Assembly: GCF_015062905.1 (NCBI RefSeq)
Contig: NZ_SUTK01000013.1
Coordinates: 1 to 41,579 of the forward strand
From: Methanobrevibacter thaueri
GTDB lineage: Archaea; Methanobacteriota; Methanobacteria; Methanobacteriales; Methanobacteriaceae
Direction: 5' to 3'
DNA: 41,579 nt
Shown here: in pieces, positions 7,672 through 15,745 of the stretch
How the letters are laid out: the number at the start of each line of letters is the position of its first letter
Numbering within the stretch: position 1 is the stretch's first letter
The notes under the pieces: generated by a model
The model's input: only the letters and a program-made list of their open reading frames with translations
What the model was told of the DNA's origin: nothing
Databases searched by the model: none
Translations under genes and position numbers: made by a program

Positions 7672-9190
7672 AAACTTCCACTCCCTCTTTTAATTTTTCA
7701 AGATGATCATAATCAGATGTGATGTCTCCAATTATATTTGTTGCCTCAAAGCTTTCTGCAGTCGGACCAAATTCTAAATTGTCCTCAAATCTAATACCAA
7801 TCAAACCGGCACTTTTTGAAGCCATGTTTGTAATACCTATTTGGCCCCTGATTACCTTATCTACTGGGTTATTTTCAGGAATTAAACCTTTAGCCAATTT
7901 TTTATCCCCTTCAAAGATAACAATATGCATTCCAGGTACCGCAAAGTGAACTTTGATTTTACCAACAGGATTTTCTAAAAGTCCAGACAGGAATTTGAAG
8001 TACTTTACAGACCTTGGAGCATTATCTACAAATTTGATAGTGCATAAGTCTTCTTTGTTAACTGCCTTAGTTATTACCTGACCCTCTTTTAGGATATCAA
8101 TTGTATGTTTTGGAGTCTGTTCGACAATTATTGCATCATCATCGACCAAACCATCTATCATGTGTTCAACACCAACAGCAGACAGCATTTCTGTAGCTTC
8201 TTTTTGAGTCTTATTCAATAGCATCAATCTTTGCTGCTCGGATTTGACTGTAATGAAATCATTTTCCTTTGCAATGTCAATGATTTCCATACCATTTACA
8301 ATATGGCCGACAGTAGTATGATTTGGAGTTAAAACTCTGTTTTCACGATAGATATATAATTTTCCTACACCTACACCGTTATTTCTAACAGTTATTGTTC
8401 CCCTATTCCTCAAGGTAGTATCCTCTTTAGGTTTGATTATTCCCGCCAGGTCATAAAAACCTATAAATGATTCGCTATCATAAGAAACCTTAATTCTACC
8501 ATCTTTAATAAGTGAAAATAAATGTTCTACACAAATCGGTGAGTCCTCATCGATTTCGAATGAAATATAAGTAAATAATTCATTGCCCTCTTGTAAAACT
8601 GTGCTTAAATCGGAAACTGAAGCACTGTCTGTTGTTGTGCTTCTTTCGATGATTGGCTCAATGCCTGTTATCTTATCATCGTCTGTCAAATTGTCCAATG
8701 TTTTTTTACCACCAATAATACGGGCAAAAATACCTTTGTTATATGGAGGCACACTATAGACATTTGTAGTGTTTTCCTTAAGCATTATTAAATGAGTAGA
8801 CTCATTACTAAAACTAGATAAACTTAAAACAACATCTCCTTCAAAATATTTATGTTCATCAGAAGTAGGTTCCAAATCAGTTACGATAGGTCCGACAGCC
8901 ACTTCAGTTGGAGTGGACCATCGAATATCCAAATCAACAAATTCCTCATATTGATTCTTCCAAACATCAATAAGAGGTTTTGCCTCCTCTGACTCGTCTA
9001 ACTGAATTATTATTGAACCCTTGTTTGTTTTAATTTTATACTTGCTAATATTCTTTTCAAGTTCCTTTTTACCTTTTATTAAGCAAATAATACTTCCTGG
9101 AGTATAAGGAGCATTAGTTTCAGCGATTACATCTTGAATTGATGAACCGTCTGCCACTTCAACTTCTTCTCCATTAATTTTAATTAACAT
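7643..9190 (-). CDS. mmp3: methanogenesis marker protein 3
   Basis: A 515-residue protein, first gene of the activation block. The N-terminal 65 residues (INGEEVEVADGSSIQDVI) look like a ubiquitin/ThiS-like fold; later parts resemble cyclophilin-like domains (for example RNRGTITVRNNGVGVGKLYI and TVGHIVNGMEII). Marker 3 has been reported as part of the methyl-CoM reductase activation complex. GGAG precedes the ATG and a TATA-like AAATATATATAA on the minus strand at about 9217-9228 gives a short leader. Domain calls beyond the family name are by eye. Confidence 0.85.
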   Translation of the reverse strand: MLIKINGEEVEVADGSSIQDVIAETNAPYTPGSIICLIKGKKELEKNISKYKIKTNKGSIIIQLDESEEAKPLIDVWKNQYEEFVDLDIRWSTPTEVAVGPIVTDLEPTSDEHKYFEGDVVLSLSSFSNESTHLIMLKENTTNVYSVPPYNKGIFARIIGGKKTLDNLTDDDKITGIEPIIERSTTTDSASVSDLSTVLQEGNELFTYISFEIDEDSPICVEHLFSLIKDGRIKVSYDSESFIGFYDLAGIIKPKEDTTLRNRGTITVRNNGVGVGKLYIYRENRVLTPNHTTVGHIVNGMEIIDIAKENDFITVKSEQQRLMLLNKTQKEATEMLSAVGVEHMIDGLVDDDAIIVEQTPKHTIDILKEGQVITKAVNKEDLCTIKFVDNAPRSVKYFKFLSGLLENPVGKIKVHFAVPGMHIVIFEGDKKLAKGLIPENNPVDKVIRGQIGITNMASKSAGLIGIRFEDNLEFGPTAESFEATNIIGDITSDYDHLEKLKEGVEVYVTESDNES

Positions 9191-9216
9191 ACAATCTCCA
9201 ATAAGAATTTTTAATA

Positions 9217-9228
9217 TTATATATATTT
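9217..9228 (-). promoter_or_regulatory. TATA box for the mmp3-led operon
   Basis: Minus-strand AAATATATATAA, about 30 bases upstream of the mmp3 ATG. This would start the transcript at or just before the GGAG site and serve the mmp3-6-5-15-17 genes, which have no larger gap between them. Confidence 0.4.
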
Positions 9229-9318
9229 GATGTTTTAATATAAAATAATTATTTATTTGAATTTGGAAAATTATATTAACACAAAGTTATAACAATTATA
9301 TTAATGGAGGGAAAATTT

Positions 9319-10065
9319 ATGCAGATAAATAAAAAACATATCTTTTCTTTACTGATCATCCTGATTATCCTCGCAGGAGCGATATCAATTGCCAGTGCAT
9401 ACACAAGAACAGGATTTTCACACAGCGTTCCAAGTTCCAAGTACCATGATTTGTCCGCATCAGATATCCTAAATAAATATGAGGACACAAGCTGCAGCGT
9501 TGAGGAACGTGCAGTCTGCACACATGTGGTTGATGGAGACACCATATATTTGGACAATGGTGAAAAGGTACGTTTTGTAGGAGTGAACACTCCTGAGAGA
9601 GGCGTTGAAGGATATATTACATCAAAAAACTTTGTTCAAAAACTATGTCTGAATAAGGAAGTGGGCATCGACATTGATGATTCAAAACACACCGACCGTT
9701 ACGGCCGTACATTAGGAGTCGTTATCGTTGGTGGAAAAAACGTTAATGAAATGCTCCTAAAAGAGGGTCTCGCCGAAATCATGTATATGCCTCCAAGCGA
9801 ATTTTATCCATATGACTGGGCAAACAGCGATACACATGTATCAGAGTCACACAGCTCATCTTCATCAAGTTCCCATCCAACAAGCAGCGAATCTACAAGC
9901 TCATCCGATTCCGCCAGCTATGTCGGAAATGCAAATTCAGGAAAATTCCATGAAGCAAGCTGCAATAGCGTGAGCAAAATGTCTGAAGGAAACAAAGTGT
10001 TCTTTTCAAGCAGAGATGATGCAATTAATCAGGGATATCAGCCTTGTAAGCGTTGCAATCCCTAA
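9319..10065 (+). CDS. secreted or membrane-anchored SNase-like nuclease with C-terminal Ada-type zinc domain
   Basis: A 248-residue thermonuclease-family protein. Residues 8-27 form a hydrophobic signal or anchor segment. The SNase domain (about 66-160) has DGDT at 72-75, Arg85, Glu93 in NTPE and Arg130 in DRYGR, matching staphylococcal nuclease Arg35, Glu43 and Arg87; the position of Asp40 is Asn90. A Ser-rich linker (about 175-198) follows, then a short domain with His211, Cys215, Cys243 and Cys246 (GYQPCKRCNP), like the metal-binding region of Ada and of bacterial SNase fusions. The ATG at 9319 has GGAGGG 7 bases upstream. It points away from mmp3 and ends one base from the convergent DUF4013 gene. 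Probably degrades extracellular nucleic acid. Confidence 0.85.
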   Translation: MQINKKHIFSLLIILIILAGAISIASAYTRTGFSHSVPSSKYHDLSASDILNKYEDTSCSVEERAVCTHVVDGDTIYLDNGEKVRFVGVNTPERGVEGYITSKNFVQKLCLNKEVGIDIDDSKHTDRYGRTLGVVIVGGKNVNEMLLKEGLAEIMYMPPSEFYPYDWANSDTHVSESHSSSSSSSHPTSSESTSSSDSASYVGNANSGKFHEASCNSVSKMSEGNKVFFSSRDDAINQGYQPCKRCNP

Positions 10066-10066
10066 T

Positions 10067-10852
10067 TTAATATCTTAATTGTTTGATTTCCATTTCCAGC
10101 CTATCCAAATCATCATAATTTTGAGCAATATTGGAATACAGTAAACCCAATGAGTAGTTTCCGATACTTTCAATCAATGGTATTACAATACCTATATAGA
10201 TTAAAAATCCGACATATGGGATGGACAGCACAAATGATGTGACAAATGAAATTACAATCATCAATACCAGCATGACTATTGCCCATTTGATTATGTTGGC
10301 TATGCCTATGTTTCTAATGTCTCCTACGACCTTATTAATTTTTAAAGCTTCAGGCAAACTGTTTAGGTAAGCCATTCTTGCCTTTGCAAAAAACAGTAGA
10401 AACTCAAATATGACATATGTGATTACAATCAAAAGAATTATCAAACCGACTGTCGCCAAAAAGGTATGAACCTGCAAGTTACGAAGCAAATCCACACTTG
10501 CGGGACCCAATGTAGTCAGAACAATGAAAAATACGATAGCCGGAACAATCATATAAACGATTCTCAGGAATAATACCCTGACTGAATCATAAATGTTATT
10601 GACCAAATTAAAGGAAGGAAGCATTGAAGACTCCCTTGATCCGGTTTTAACAATGGACAATAAATAACCCGGCACAATCAGGATGAATATAAAAAATGCA
10701 AATACTCCAAAATACACCATATAATCATTATTCAACGCCATTCCAATTGGAACGATAGACACTGCGATGAACAGAAGAAAAAGAAGGGGCAATTTGGCAA
10801 GGTTTCTAAAAGGATACTTAAAAGAATTTGAAATAATCTTTCCTACGTCCAT
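10067..10852 (-). CDS. DUF4013 family membrane protein
   Basis: A 261-residue integral membrane protein with about six hydrophobic segments (first ones near residues 18-38 and 47-68), beginning MDVGKIISNSFKYPFRN. It matches the DUF4013 family, common in Methanobacteriales and of unknown function. It is the last gene of the nob1-DUF2117-mmp2 operon, starting 9 bases after mmp2 with GGTG before the ATG. Confidence 0.75.
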   Translation of the reverse strand: MDVGKIISNSFKYPFRNLAKLPLLFLLFIAVSIVPIGMALNNDYMVYFGVFAFFIFILIVPGYLLSIVKTGSRESSMLPSFNLVNNIYDSVRVLFLRIVYMIVPAIVFFIVLTTLGPASVDLLRNLQVHTFLATVGLIILLIVITYVIFEFLLFFAKARMAYLNSLPEALKINKVVGDIRNIGIANIIKWAIVMLVLMIVISFVTSFVLSIPYVGFLIYIGIVIPLIESIGNYSLGLLYSNIAQNYDDLDRLEMEIKQLRY

Positions 10853-10861
10853 AACATCACC

Positions 10862-11836
10862 TCATCTGAATATGAATACAGGATTCCTTTCCTGATTAAA
10901 CACTTCGGCCTGCTGGCCATCATAATTCAAATAAAGGCAATTGGAATCGGTCACCTCACCGACCACTTCCGCAGCAATCGAGAATCTTGACAGATAATCC
11001 TTAATGTATTCGCAGTACTCCTCGGAAGCGGTGAATACAAAACCTGAACCCGGATATGACCTGAGCCAGTCAACCCATTCCACGCTCTCATTTCTTGGAA
11101 TGTCCTCCAGATTGACTACAGCTCCTTTTCTGGAAGTTTCAAGTAGCATTTCCAATGTTCCAAGTATTCCAGGATTTGAAATGTCCTTTCCGGATTTGAT
11201 ATAATCGTTTTCAGCCAGGTATTGTACAGCAGTAATCTGGTCCTGAACTATTTTTGCATCCTTGTCGTATGTAGTGTCCCAATTCAGGCTGAACATTTCA
11301 TGAGGCTTGCCGTCAAGGTCAATCGCAACAATCACCTTGTCTCCAACTTCCGCCCCAAAGCTTGTTATAATCTTATCCTTTTTTGCAATGCCAACAATTG
11401 CGACACCAAGGGAATCGACTTCCCCATCGGGATGCAGGTGTCCTCCAACCATAGGAACTCCAAACTTCAAGCATCCGTCTTTGATTCCCTTCAATAAATC
11501 CTCATAAATATCATCATTGCTTATTGACATTATGTTGACCATTGCGAGAGGTTTTCCTCCCATTGCAGCAATATCATTTACATTTACAAGCACAGAACAA
11601 TACCCCGCCCAGTAAGGGTTTACATTCATAATGTCTCCCCAGATTCCATCTGCGGCGATAAGCATCACCTGATCATTTCCGATGTCAATAGCTGAAGCGT
11701 CATCTCCAATATCTATCACAACATCTCCAGAAACGTTGTATGATTCCTTCAAAAGAGATATGACATTATCTATTGAGCCTTTACGAGTAACTCCCTTAAA
11801 TTCCTGAATTTCTCGAACAAGATTATTAAAATCCAA
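10862..11836 (-). CDS. mmp2: methanogenesis marker protein 2 (AIR synthase/ThiL-like)
   Basis: A 324-residue member of the PurM/ThiL/SelD superfamily, the methanogen-specific marker 2 branch. The N-terminal part carries VVIDIGDDASAIDIG and MLIAADGIWGDI (metal and ATP binding), then VNVNDIAAMGGKPLAMVN and VGGHLHPDG. The substrate is unknown; by fold it should be an ATP-using enzyme. Translation seems to begin at a TTG (11834-11836), since no ATG is near and the family motif begins directly after it. It is 17 bases downstream of the DUF2117 gene. Confidence 0.85.
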   Translation of the reverse strand: MDFNNLVREIQEFKGVTRKGSIDNVISLLKESYNVSGDVVIDIGDDASAIDIGNDQVMLIAADGIWGDIMNVNPYWAGYCSVLVNVNDIAAMGGKPLAMVNIMSISNDDIYEDLLKGIKDGCLKFGVPMVGGHLHPDGEVDSLGVAIVGIAKKDKIITSFGAEVGDKVIVAIDLDGKPHEMFSLNWDTTYDKDAKIVQDQITAVQYLAENDYIKSGKDISNPGILGTLEMLLETSRKGAVVNLEDIPRNESVEWVDWLRSYPGSGFVFTASEEYCEYIKDYLSRFSIAAEVVGEVTDSNCLYLNYDGQQAEVFNQERNPVFIFR

Positions 11837-11853
11837 TTTTACACATCCCAGTT

Positions 11854-12969
11854 TTATTCGATATAATTAATTTTATATTTACAATTAATATTTTTTATAA
11901 TTTCTTCAATTTTTGCTTCAACATCATCAATATTTCCAAAGTCATGTGATTCCCGTTTGCCGCCGAAGATTTCCTTTTTAATATCTTGGCCGATGATGTC
12001 ATCAAAACCACTTTCAACCTCAAAGATTATAGAATTCTTGACCTTAAATCCATCTTCCACGACCTTGTCCAAATCCCCATCAGTTATTCCAATTACAGGT
12101 ATATCAAATCTGTACAGAATGTCCGAAGATATCAATGTGGTGTCATCCCCAACTGTTATAACAAGACTGGAATTTCTAAACTTATAGACATCCTCACCCG
12201 CATGGTCAAGAAAAGTAACTATGAACTCCTCAGGTTTATCATTTGAAATGACTCTCGGAGTGACTTTGGCATGTCTTAAAAGACCGGTTTTTATGATTGC
12301 GCTCTCCAGGTCAACCTCCCCAAGCTTTTCCAATCCATGACTTTTAAGTTCCCCTCCGACAATATCAACAATGTGATTGTCCTTGGCTATCAGTATCAGC
12401 CTATCAGAGTTTGTCTTTCCTATTACGACACTGTTGACCATTATATTCTCACCTGGGCTTACGCCATGGACAATCCTTTGATTTACTCCAACATCGTCCT
12501 GCCTAATGTGATTGTCATAGATATCCTCAGGAGTTACAATGTCCAGTCCCAATTTCTGGGACAATTCCTGAACGAGTTCAATATCATTGTTCCAGGCAAT
12601 TATGCTGCCGTCACTTTCACCAGGACGCTCAATTTGAATCACAGGAACATCATTATCCTCAATCTTATCGACAAAATGATTATAAACCTTATATCCGAAA
12701 ACTTGTCCGGTCACATCGGATTTTCCATAATTCAGTAAAAATATCACATCAACCCGTTCATCATAAAACAGCTTTAAGGAATCGCTGGGAACCAATTTAC
12801 GGGAAATATCAATAACGTTTTCCAGATTGGCATCGATTACTGCAGTGCGACCCATTGTCCCCCCTAACCTTGCAGAAACGTCACCGTATGTTTTGAGCAG
12901 TTCAATCAATCGCAAGGCATATCCTGAATCAATTATATTAGGGCCATGAACCACAACACCAATTCTCAT
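11854..12969 (-). CDS. DUF2117 family protein
   Basis: A 371-residue archaeal protein beginning MRIGVVVHGPNIIDSGYA, recognised as the DUF2117/COG4002 family known mainly from methanogens. A repeated Rossmann-like pattern is visible, with GGTMGRTAV near residue 37 and VITVGDDTTLISSDIL near residue 278, suggesting nucleotide binding; no reaction can be assigned. The ATG overlaps the nob1 stop by 4 bases, so the two are translationally coupled. Confidence 0.7.
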   Translation of the reverse strand: MRIGVVVHGPNIIDSGYALRLIELLKTYGDVSARLGGTMGRTAVIDANLENVIDISRKLVPSDSLKLFYDERVDVIFLLNYGKSDVTGQVFGYKVYNHFVDKIEDNDVPVIQIERPGESDGSIIAWNNDIELVQELSQKLGLDIVTPEDIYDNHIRQDDVGVNQRIVHGVSPGENIMVNSVVIGKTNSDRLILIAKDNHIVDIVGGELKSHGLEKLGEVDLESAIIKTGLLRHAKVTPRVISNDKPEEFIVTFLDHAGEDVYKFRNSSLVITVGDDTTLISSDILYRFDIPVIGITDGDLDKVVEDGFKVKNSIIFEVESGFDDIIGQDIKKEIFGGKRESHDFGNIDDVEAKIEEIIKNINCKYKINYIE

Positions 12970-13472
12970 TTGTTCACCTTTATTCTTTTTTTAAATATGC
13001 GAGACCCGCATATTTCACAGTCATCAAATGGATAATCCTCATCATATTCCTTTTTACACCCTTCACAGACTTTTTTCCAGTTATATATTCCCTTGATGCC
13101 TTCTGTAATTACACCAGAATATGGAATATCCATGATTTTCAAGGTATTCTGAATTGTATAGTCATCGCTAATCACCTTGACGTCATGCCCCATTTCACGC
13201 AGCATATATGCAAGTGATATTAATTTTTTATCAGGGGTGGATAACCTTAAAATATCACCTGAATCAGATATAATATCATTGACACTTGATATGTATTTGG
13301 AAGGCACATCTTGTATACATAGACTGCCCTCTTCAAGGGCCATGTCAAACGCCAATTTAGATTTGAAATCCTTTATTTCAGATGTGATTTCCGGAACCGT
13401 AAAATTGTTGTCGGAAACAATTTTAAAGCCGTTAATAAAAGCGGATGCATCCAGCACATAAGTAGTTTCCAT
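12966..13472 (-). CDS. nob1: Nob1-type rRNA endonuclease (PIN domain plus zinc ribbon)
   Basis: A 168-residue endonuclease expected to mature the 3' end of 16S rRNA. The PIN domain (about 3-125) has the acidic residues in YVLDASAFING and VISDDYTIQN. The C-terminal zinc ribbon has CEGCKKEYDEDYPFDDCEICG, two Cys pairs. There is no ribosome binding site, but a TATA-like stretch lies about 24 bases before the ATG, indicating a leaderless transcript. It heads the operon with DUF2117, mmp2 and DUF4013. Confidence 0.88.
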   Translation of the reverse strand: METTYVLDASAFINGFKIVSDNNFTVPEITSEIKDFKSKLAFDMALEEGSLCIQDVPSKYISSVNDIISDSGDILRLSTPDKKLISLAYMLREMGHDVKVISDDYTIQNTLKIMDIPYSGVITEGIKGIYNWKKVCEGCKKEYDEDYPFDDCEICGSRIFKKRIKVNK

Positions 13473-13483
13473 GAAGTTATATT

Positions 13484-13503
13484 TGAATTTATAAATTTAT
13501 AAA
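13484..13503 (-). promoter_or_regulatory. TATA box for the leaderless nob1 transcript
   Basis: TTTATAAATTTATAAA on the minus strand is centred about 24 bases upstream of the nob1 ATG, the spacing expected when transcription starts at the initiation codon. There is no Shine-Dalgarno sequence in between. Confidence 0.5.
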
Positions 13504-13542
13504 ACTTAACTATCTCAAAAATATGCCCTTAAAAAATGGGAC

Positions 13543-13707
13543 TGTGAATAAGTTTTGAATAGATTTGGAATAAATTTGGAACAAGTTGTGAATAAAGTTG
13601 GAACAACTTCACAACAAGTACTGAATAAATTTACTATAAAGTCTTAAAAAGATTGGAAAATCTTTTAAATAGAATTTGAAGAAATTTAGAACATATTTTG
13701 AAAAAGT
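13543..13707 (+). repeat. 15-unit degenerate 11-bp tandem array
   Basis: Fifteen consecutive 11-base units in exact register begin at 13543, 13554, 13565 and so on to 13697. Consensus is TTTGAATAAAT: T-T-(G/T)-GAA-(T/C)-AA-(A/G)-T. Examples are TGTGAATAAGT, TTTGAATAGAT, TTGGAATAAAT, TTGGAACAAGT and, at the far end, TTTGAAGAAAT and TTTGAAAAAGT. Units 9-12 are the most eroded. The period never shifts over 165 bases. The array ends directly before a TATTTAAAT stretch that could be the TATA box of the regulator operon starting at 13793. It could be a set of helically phased operator sites, a curved upstream element or a histone-positioning sequence. Eleven is not a multiple of three, so it is not a coding repeat. 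Confidence 0.75.
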
Positions 13708-13708
13708 T

Positions 13709-13716
13709 ATTTAAAT
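13709..13716 (+). promoter_or_regulatory. putative TATA box of the first FilR1-like operon
   Basis: ATTTAAAT directly follows the 11-bp array and lies about 80 bases before the ATG at 13793. The region from here to the gene holds only AT-rich sequence and the GGAGG ribosome binding site, so the leader would be about 50 bases. Confidence 0.3.
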
Positions 13717-13792
13717 TCTAACAAGTAAACTAAAATTAACAAGAAATTTTAAGAAAAAAATTTCTGAAAAGTGACTCTTGGAGGATCAAAAT

Positions 13793-14584
13793 ATGAGTAT
13801 CTCAAACAACATTGACAATGATATTAAATTTCTTGCAAAATCTGAAATAAGACTAAAAATTCTAAGTGAATTGGATAAAAATCCTAATAATGTTCGGGGC
13901 ATTGTTAAAAAAACTGATATAGCATATAGCTCTGTTTCAAGCAATATTCACAAATTGCAAAGCCACAACTACATTACAAAGGTTGAAAATAAATATCACA
14001 TCAATCCAATGACCCAGGTCTATTTTAAAACATTGATGGACTTCAAAAACAGCGTCGAACTGGTAAACAACTATGATGCATTTTGGAGCAAGCATGATTT
14101 AAATCAGCTAAGCATAACATCAATCAAGAGAATCACAGATTTAAGAGATTCAAAACTGATTGAAACAACACCGATTGACATATACAAGACCCACAACACT
14201 ATCAAAAGTCAAATTATGGATTCAAGAAATGTGAAGGCGATATTTCCATATATTCATCCTGAATATCCCAACCTGATTGAAGGCGTTTTGGAAAATAACG
14301 GAACAGTTGAATTAATTGTGCCTGAAACCATATTCAAGGAACTGATGTTTCGTGTCAACAGCACAATCAGAAGAAAAGCAATCAGAAACAAGAAGTTAAA
14401 GGTCTACAGCTTCAAGAATAAGTTGAATCTGTATCTGACAATATGTGACGGCAGCATGAGCCTGGGACTATTCAAAAATGACGGCAGTTTTGATCAGAAC
14501 CGTGTTTTGGTATCTGACGACGAACAATCCTGCAACTGGGCCGAAGAATTATTCAACCATGTCAAAAAACAGGTGAAAGAATGA
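13793..14584 (+). CDS. FilR1/DUF1724-like winged-helix transcriptional regulator (pair 1, first gene)
   Basis: A 263-residue regulator. The N-terminal winged helix (about 8-75) has FLAKSEIRLKILSELD and a recognition-helix region SSVSSNIHKLQSHNYI. The rest matches the FilR1 middle/C-terminal domain (formerly DUF1724): FWSKHDLNQLSITSIKRITDL, then IFPYIHPEYPN and NGTVELIVPE. The ligand is unknown. GGAGG precedes the ATG at 13793. The gene overlaps the next regulator by 4 bases and lies behind the 11-bp array. It is most similar in this window to the gene at 22294-23142 (shared SEIRLKIL, SKLIE, FPY-HP and TVELI-P). Confidence 0.78.
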   Translation: MSISNNIDNDIKFLAKSEIRLKILSELDKNPNNVRGIVKKTDIAYSSVSSNIHKLQSHNYITKVENKYHINPMTQVYFKTLMDFKNSVELVNNYDAFWSKHDLNQLSITSIKRITDLRDSKLIETTPIDIYKTHNTIKSQIMDSRNVKAIFPYIHPEYPNLIEGVLENNGTVELIVPETIFKELMFRVNSTIRRKAIRNKKLKVYSFKNKLNLYLTICDGSMSLGLFKNDGSFDQNRVLVSDDEQSCNWAEELFNHVKKQVKE

Positions 14585-15372
14585 ACACAGCGGAATCAAA
14601 AAAGGAATTGACTAAAGAGTTCAGCGGAATCAAATACATATTGACTTCAGGAATGAGGTCAAAATTACTCCTGGCGATTTATGACGGGCCTAAAAACTTG
14701 GATGAATTAAGGAAGGAATTGAAAAAGCCTTCAGCAACAATCCTGCATGGATTGAAAGAATTGGAAACAATAAACCTAATCAGAAAAGTCCAGAAATATT
14801 ATGAACTCACATCTAATGGATTCCTATTAACAACCAATATGGTAAAACTTATTGAGAATTGGTACTCAATCAAAAAAAATAAGCAATTCTGGAACAGCCA
14901 TGATTTGGATGGAATTCCTGATGACCTATTGAAGGACATTTATCTTTTAAAAAATGCAGAATATGTCGCATCAACAACAAGCGACCTATCAAACGCATTT
15001 AACACATACATCAAATTAATTTCTAAAGCAAAGAAATTGAAAATAATACTTCCAATTTATTCGGAAAACCACTTCAAACATCTGATAAAACTATTGAACG
15101 GCAAAAAACTGAAAGAATTGGAACTGGTGGTTAGTGAAGAAATCTTAAATTCAATTGAAGAAAATGAACTGCTCAAAAAAGAACTGATCGGCAATAAAAA
15201 AGTGAAAATTAAATGCGTCGAAAGGAAATTGAAAGTCTTTTTGACATACAGCGAAGAATTTATGTCACTAACCCTATTCTTTAAGGACGGTCACTATGAT
15301 GATTCGCAGCTATTGACTGCAAAAGACAAAAATGCAATCAAATGGGCAAAAACTCTCGAAAAAAGCATATAA
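14581..15372 (+). CDS. FilR1/DUF1724-like winged-helix transcriptional regulator (pair 1, second gene)
   Basis: A 263-residue paralogue of the preceding gene, translationally coupled to it by an ATGA overlap. The winged helix (about 17-85) has YILTSGMRSKLLLAIYDGPK and ATILHGLKELETINLI. The FilR1 domain starts at FWNSHDLDGIPDDLLKDI near residue 101. In this window its nearest relative is the protein at 21480-22304 (both have a KYIL/KFIL-S-R-KLLL helix, an IP-LK motif and ILP-(I/V)-(Y/F)-S). The two proteins of the pair could form a heteromer (inference). Confidence 0.78.
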   Translation: MNTAESKKELTKEFSGIKYILTSGMRSKLLLAIYDGPKNLDELRKELKKPSATILHGLKELETINLIRKVQKYYELTSNGFLLTTNMVKLIENWYSIKKNKQFWNSHDLDGIPDDLLKDIYLLKNAEYVASTTSDLSNAFNTYIKLISKAKKLKIILPIYSENHFKHLIKLLNGKKLKELELVVSEEILNSIEENELLKKELIGNKKVKIKCVERKLKVFLTYSEEFMSLTLFFKDGHYDDSQLLTAKDKNAIKWAKTLEKSI

Positions 15373-15391
15373 AAATAATGGAGGAGGTTAG

Positions 15392-15721
15392 ATGGCAAGT
15401 TTACAGAAGACATTAGCAAGTTGGAATCTGCTTGAAATAAAAGATAAGGAACTTTTGAACTTTTTAGTTGGAAGAGAAGGAGGAAAAACAAGCATTCTCA
15501 TATTAGATTTGATACTTCAAAAACCATATAACAAAAACCAGATAGCAAGACAATTAGGACTAGATTACAACACCGTAAACTATCACATTAAGATTATGTG
15601 TGACCACAACTACGTTACCGCAGAAAGATTCGAAAAAAGTGTCTTCTACTATCCTACTGAAAAATTTAATAAGGCTCGTCATGAATATACTATATTAAAA
15701 GAATATGTATTAAACAGATAA
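15392..15721 (+). CDS. small ArsR-like winged-helix DNA-binding protein
   Basis: A 109-residue protein that is nearly all one winged-helix domain: LLNFLVGREGGKTSILILDLILQKPYNKNQIARQLG, then the recognition helix DYNTVNYHIKIMCDHNYV and a wing ending FYYPTEKF. It lacks a ligand domain. GGAGG precedes the ATG. It lies 19 bases after the second FilR1-like gene and 24 before moaB in the same direction, so may be co-transcribed with both. Target genes are unknown. Confidence 0.75.
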   Translation: MASLQKTLASWNLLEIKDKELLNFLVGREGGKTSILILDLILQKPYNKNQIARQLGLDYNTVNYHIKIMCDHNYVTAERFEKSVFYYPTEKFNKARHEYTILKEYVLNR

Positions 15722-15745
15722 ATTATCAAACAATGGAGAATTTAT

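Noticed and set aside
13543..13707. CRISPR array as explanation for the short repeats
   Set aside because: Units are only 11 bases, contiguous and without spacers; no cas gene is in the window.
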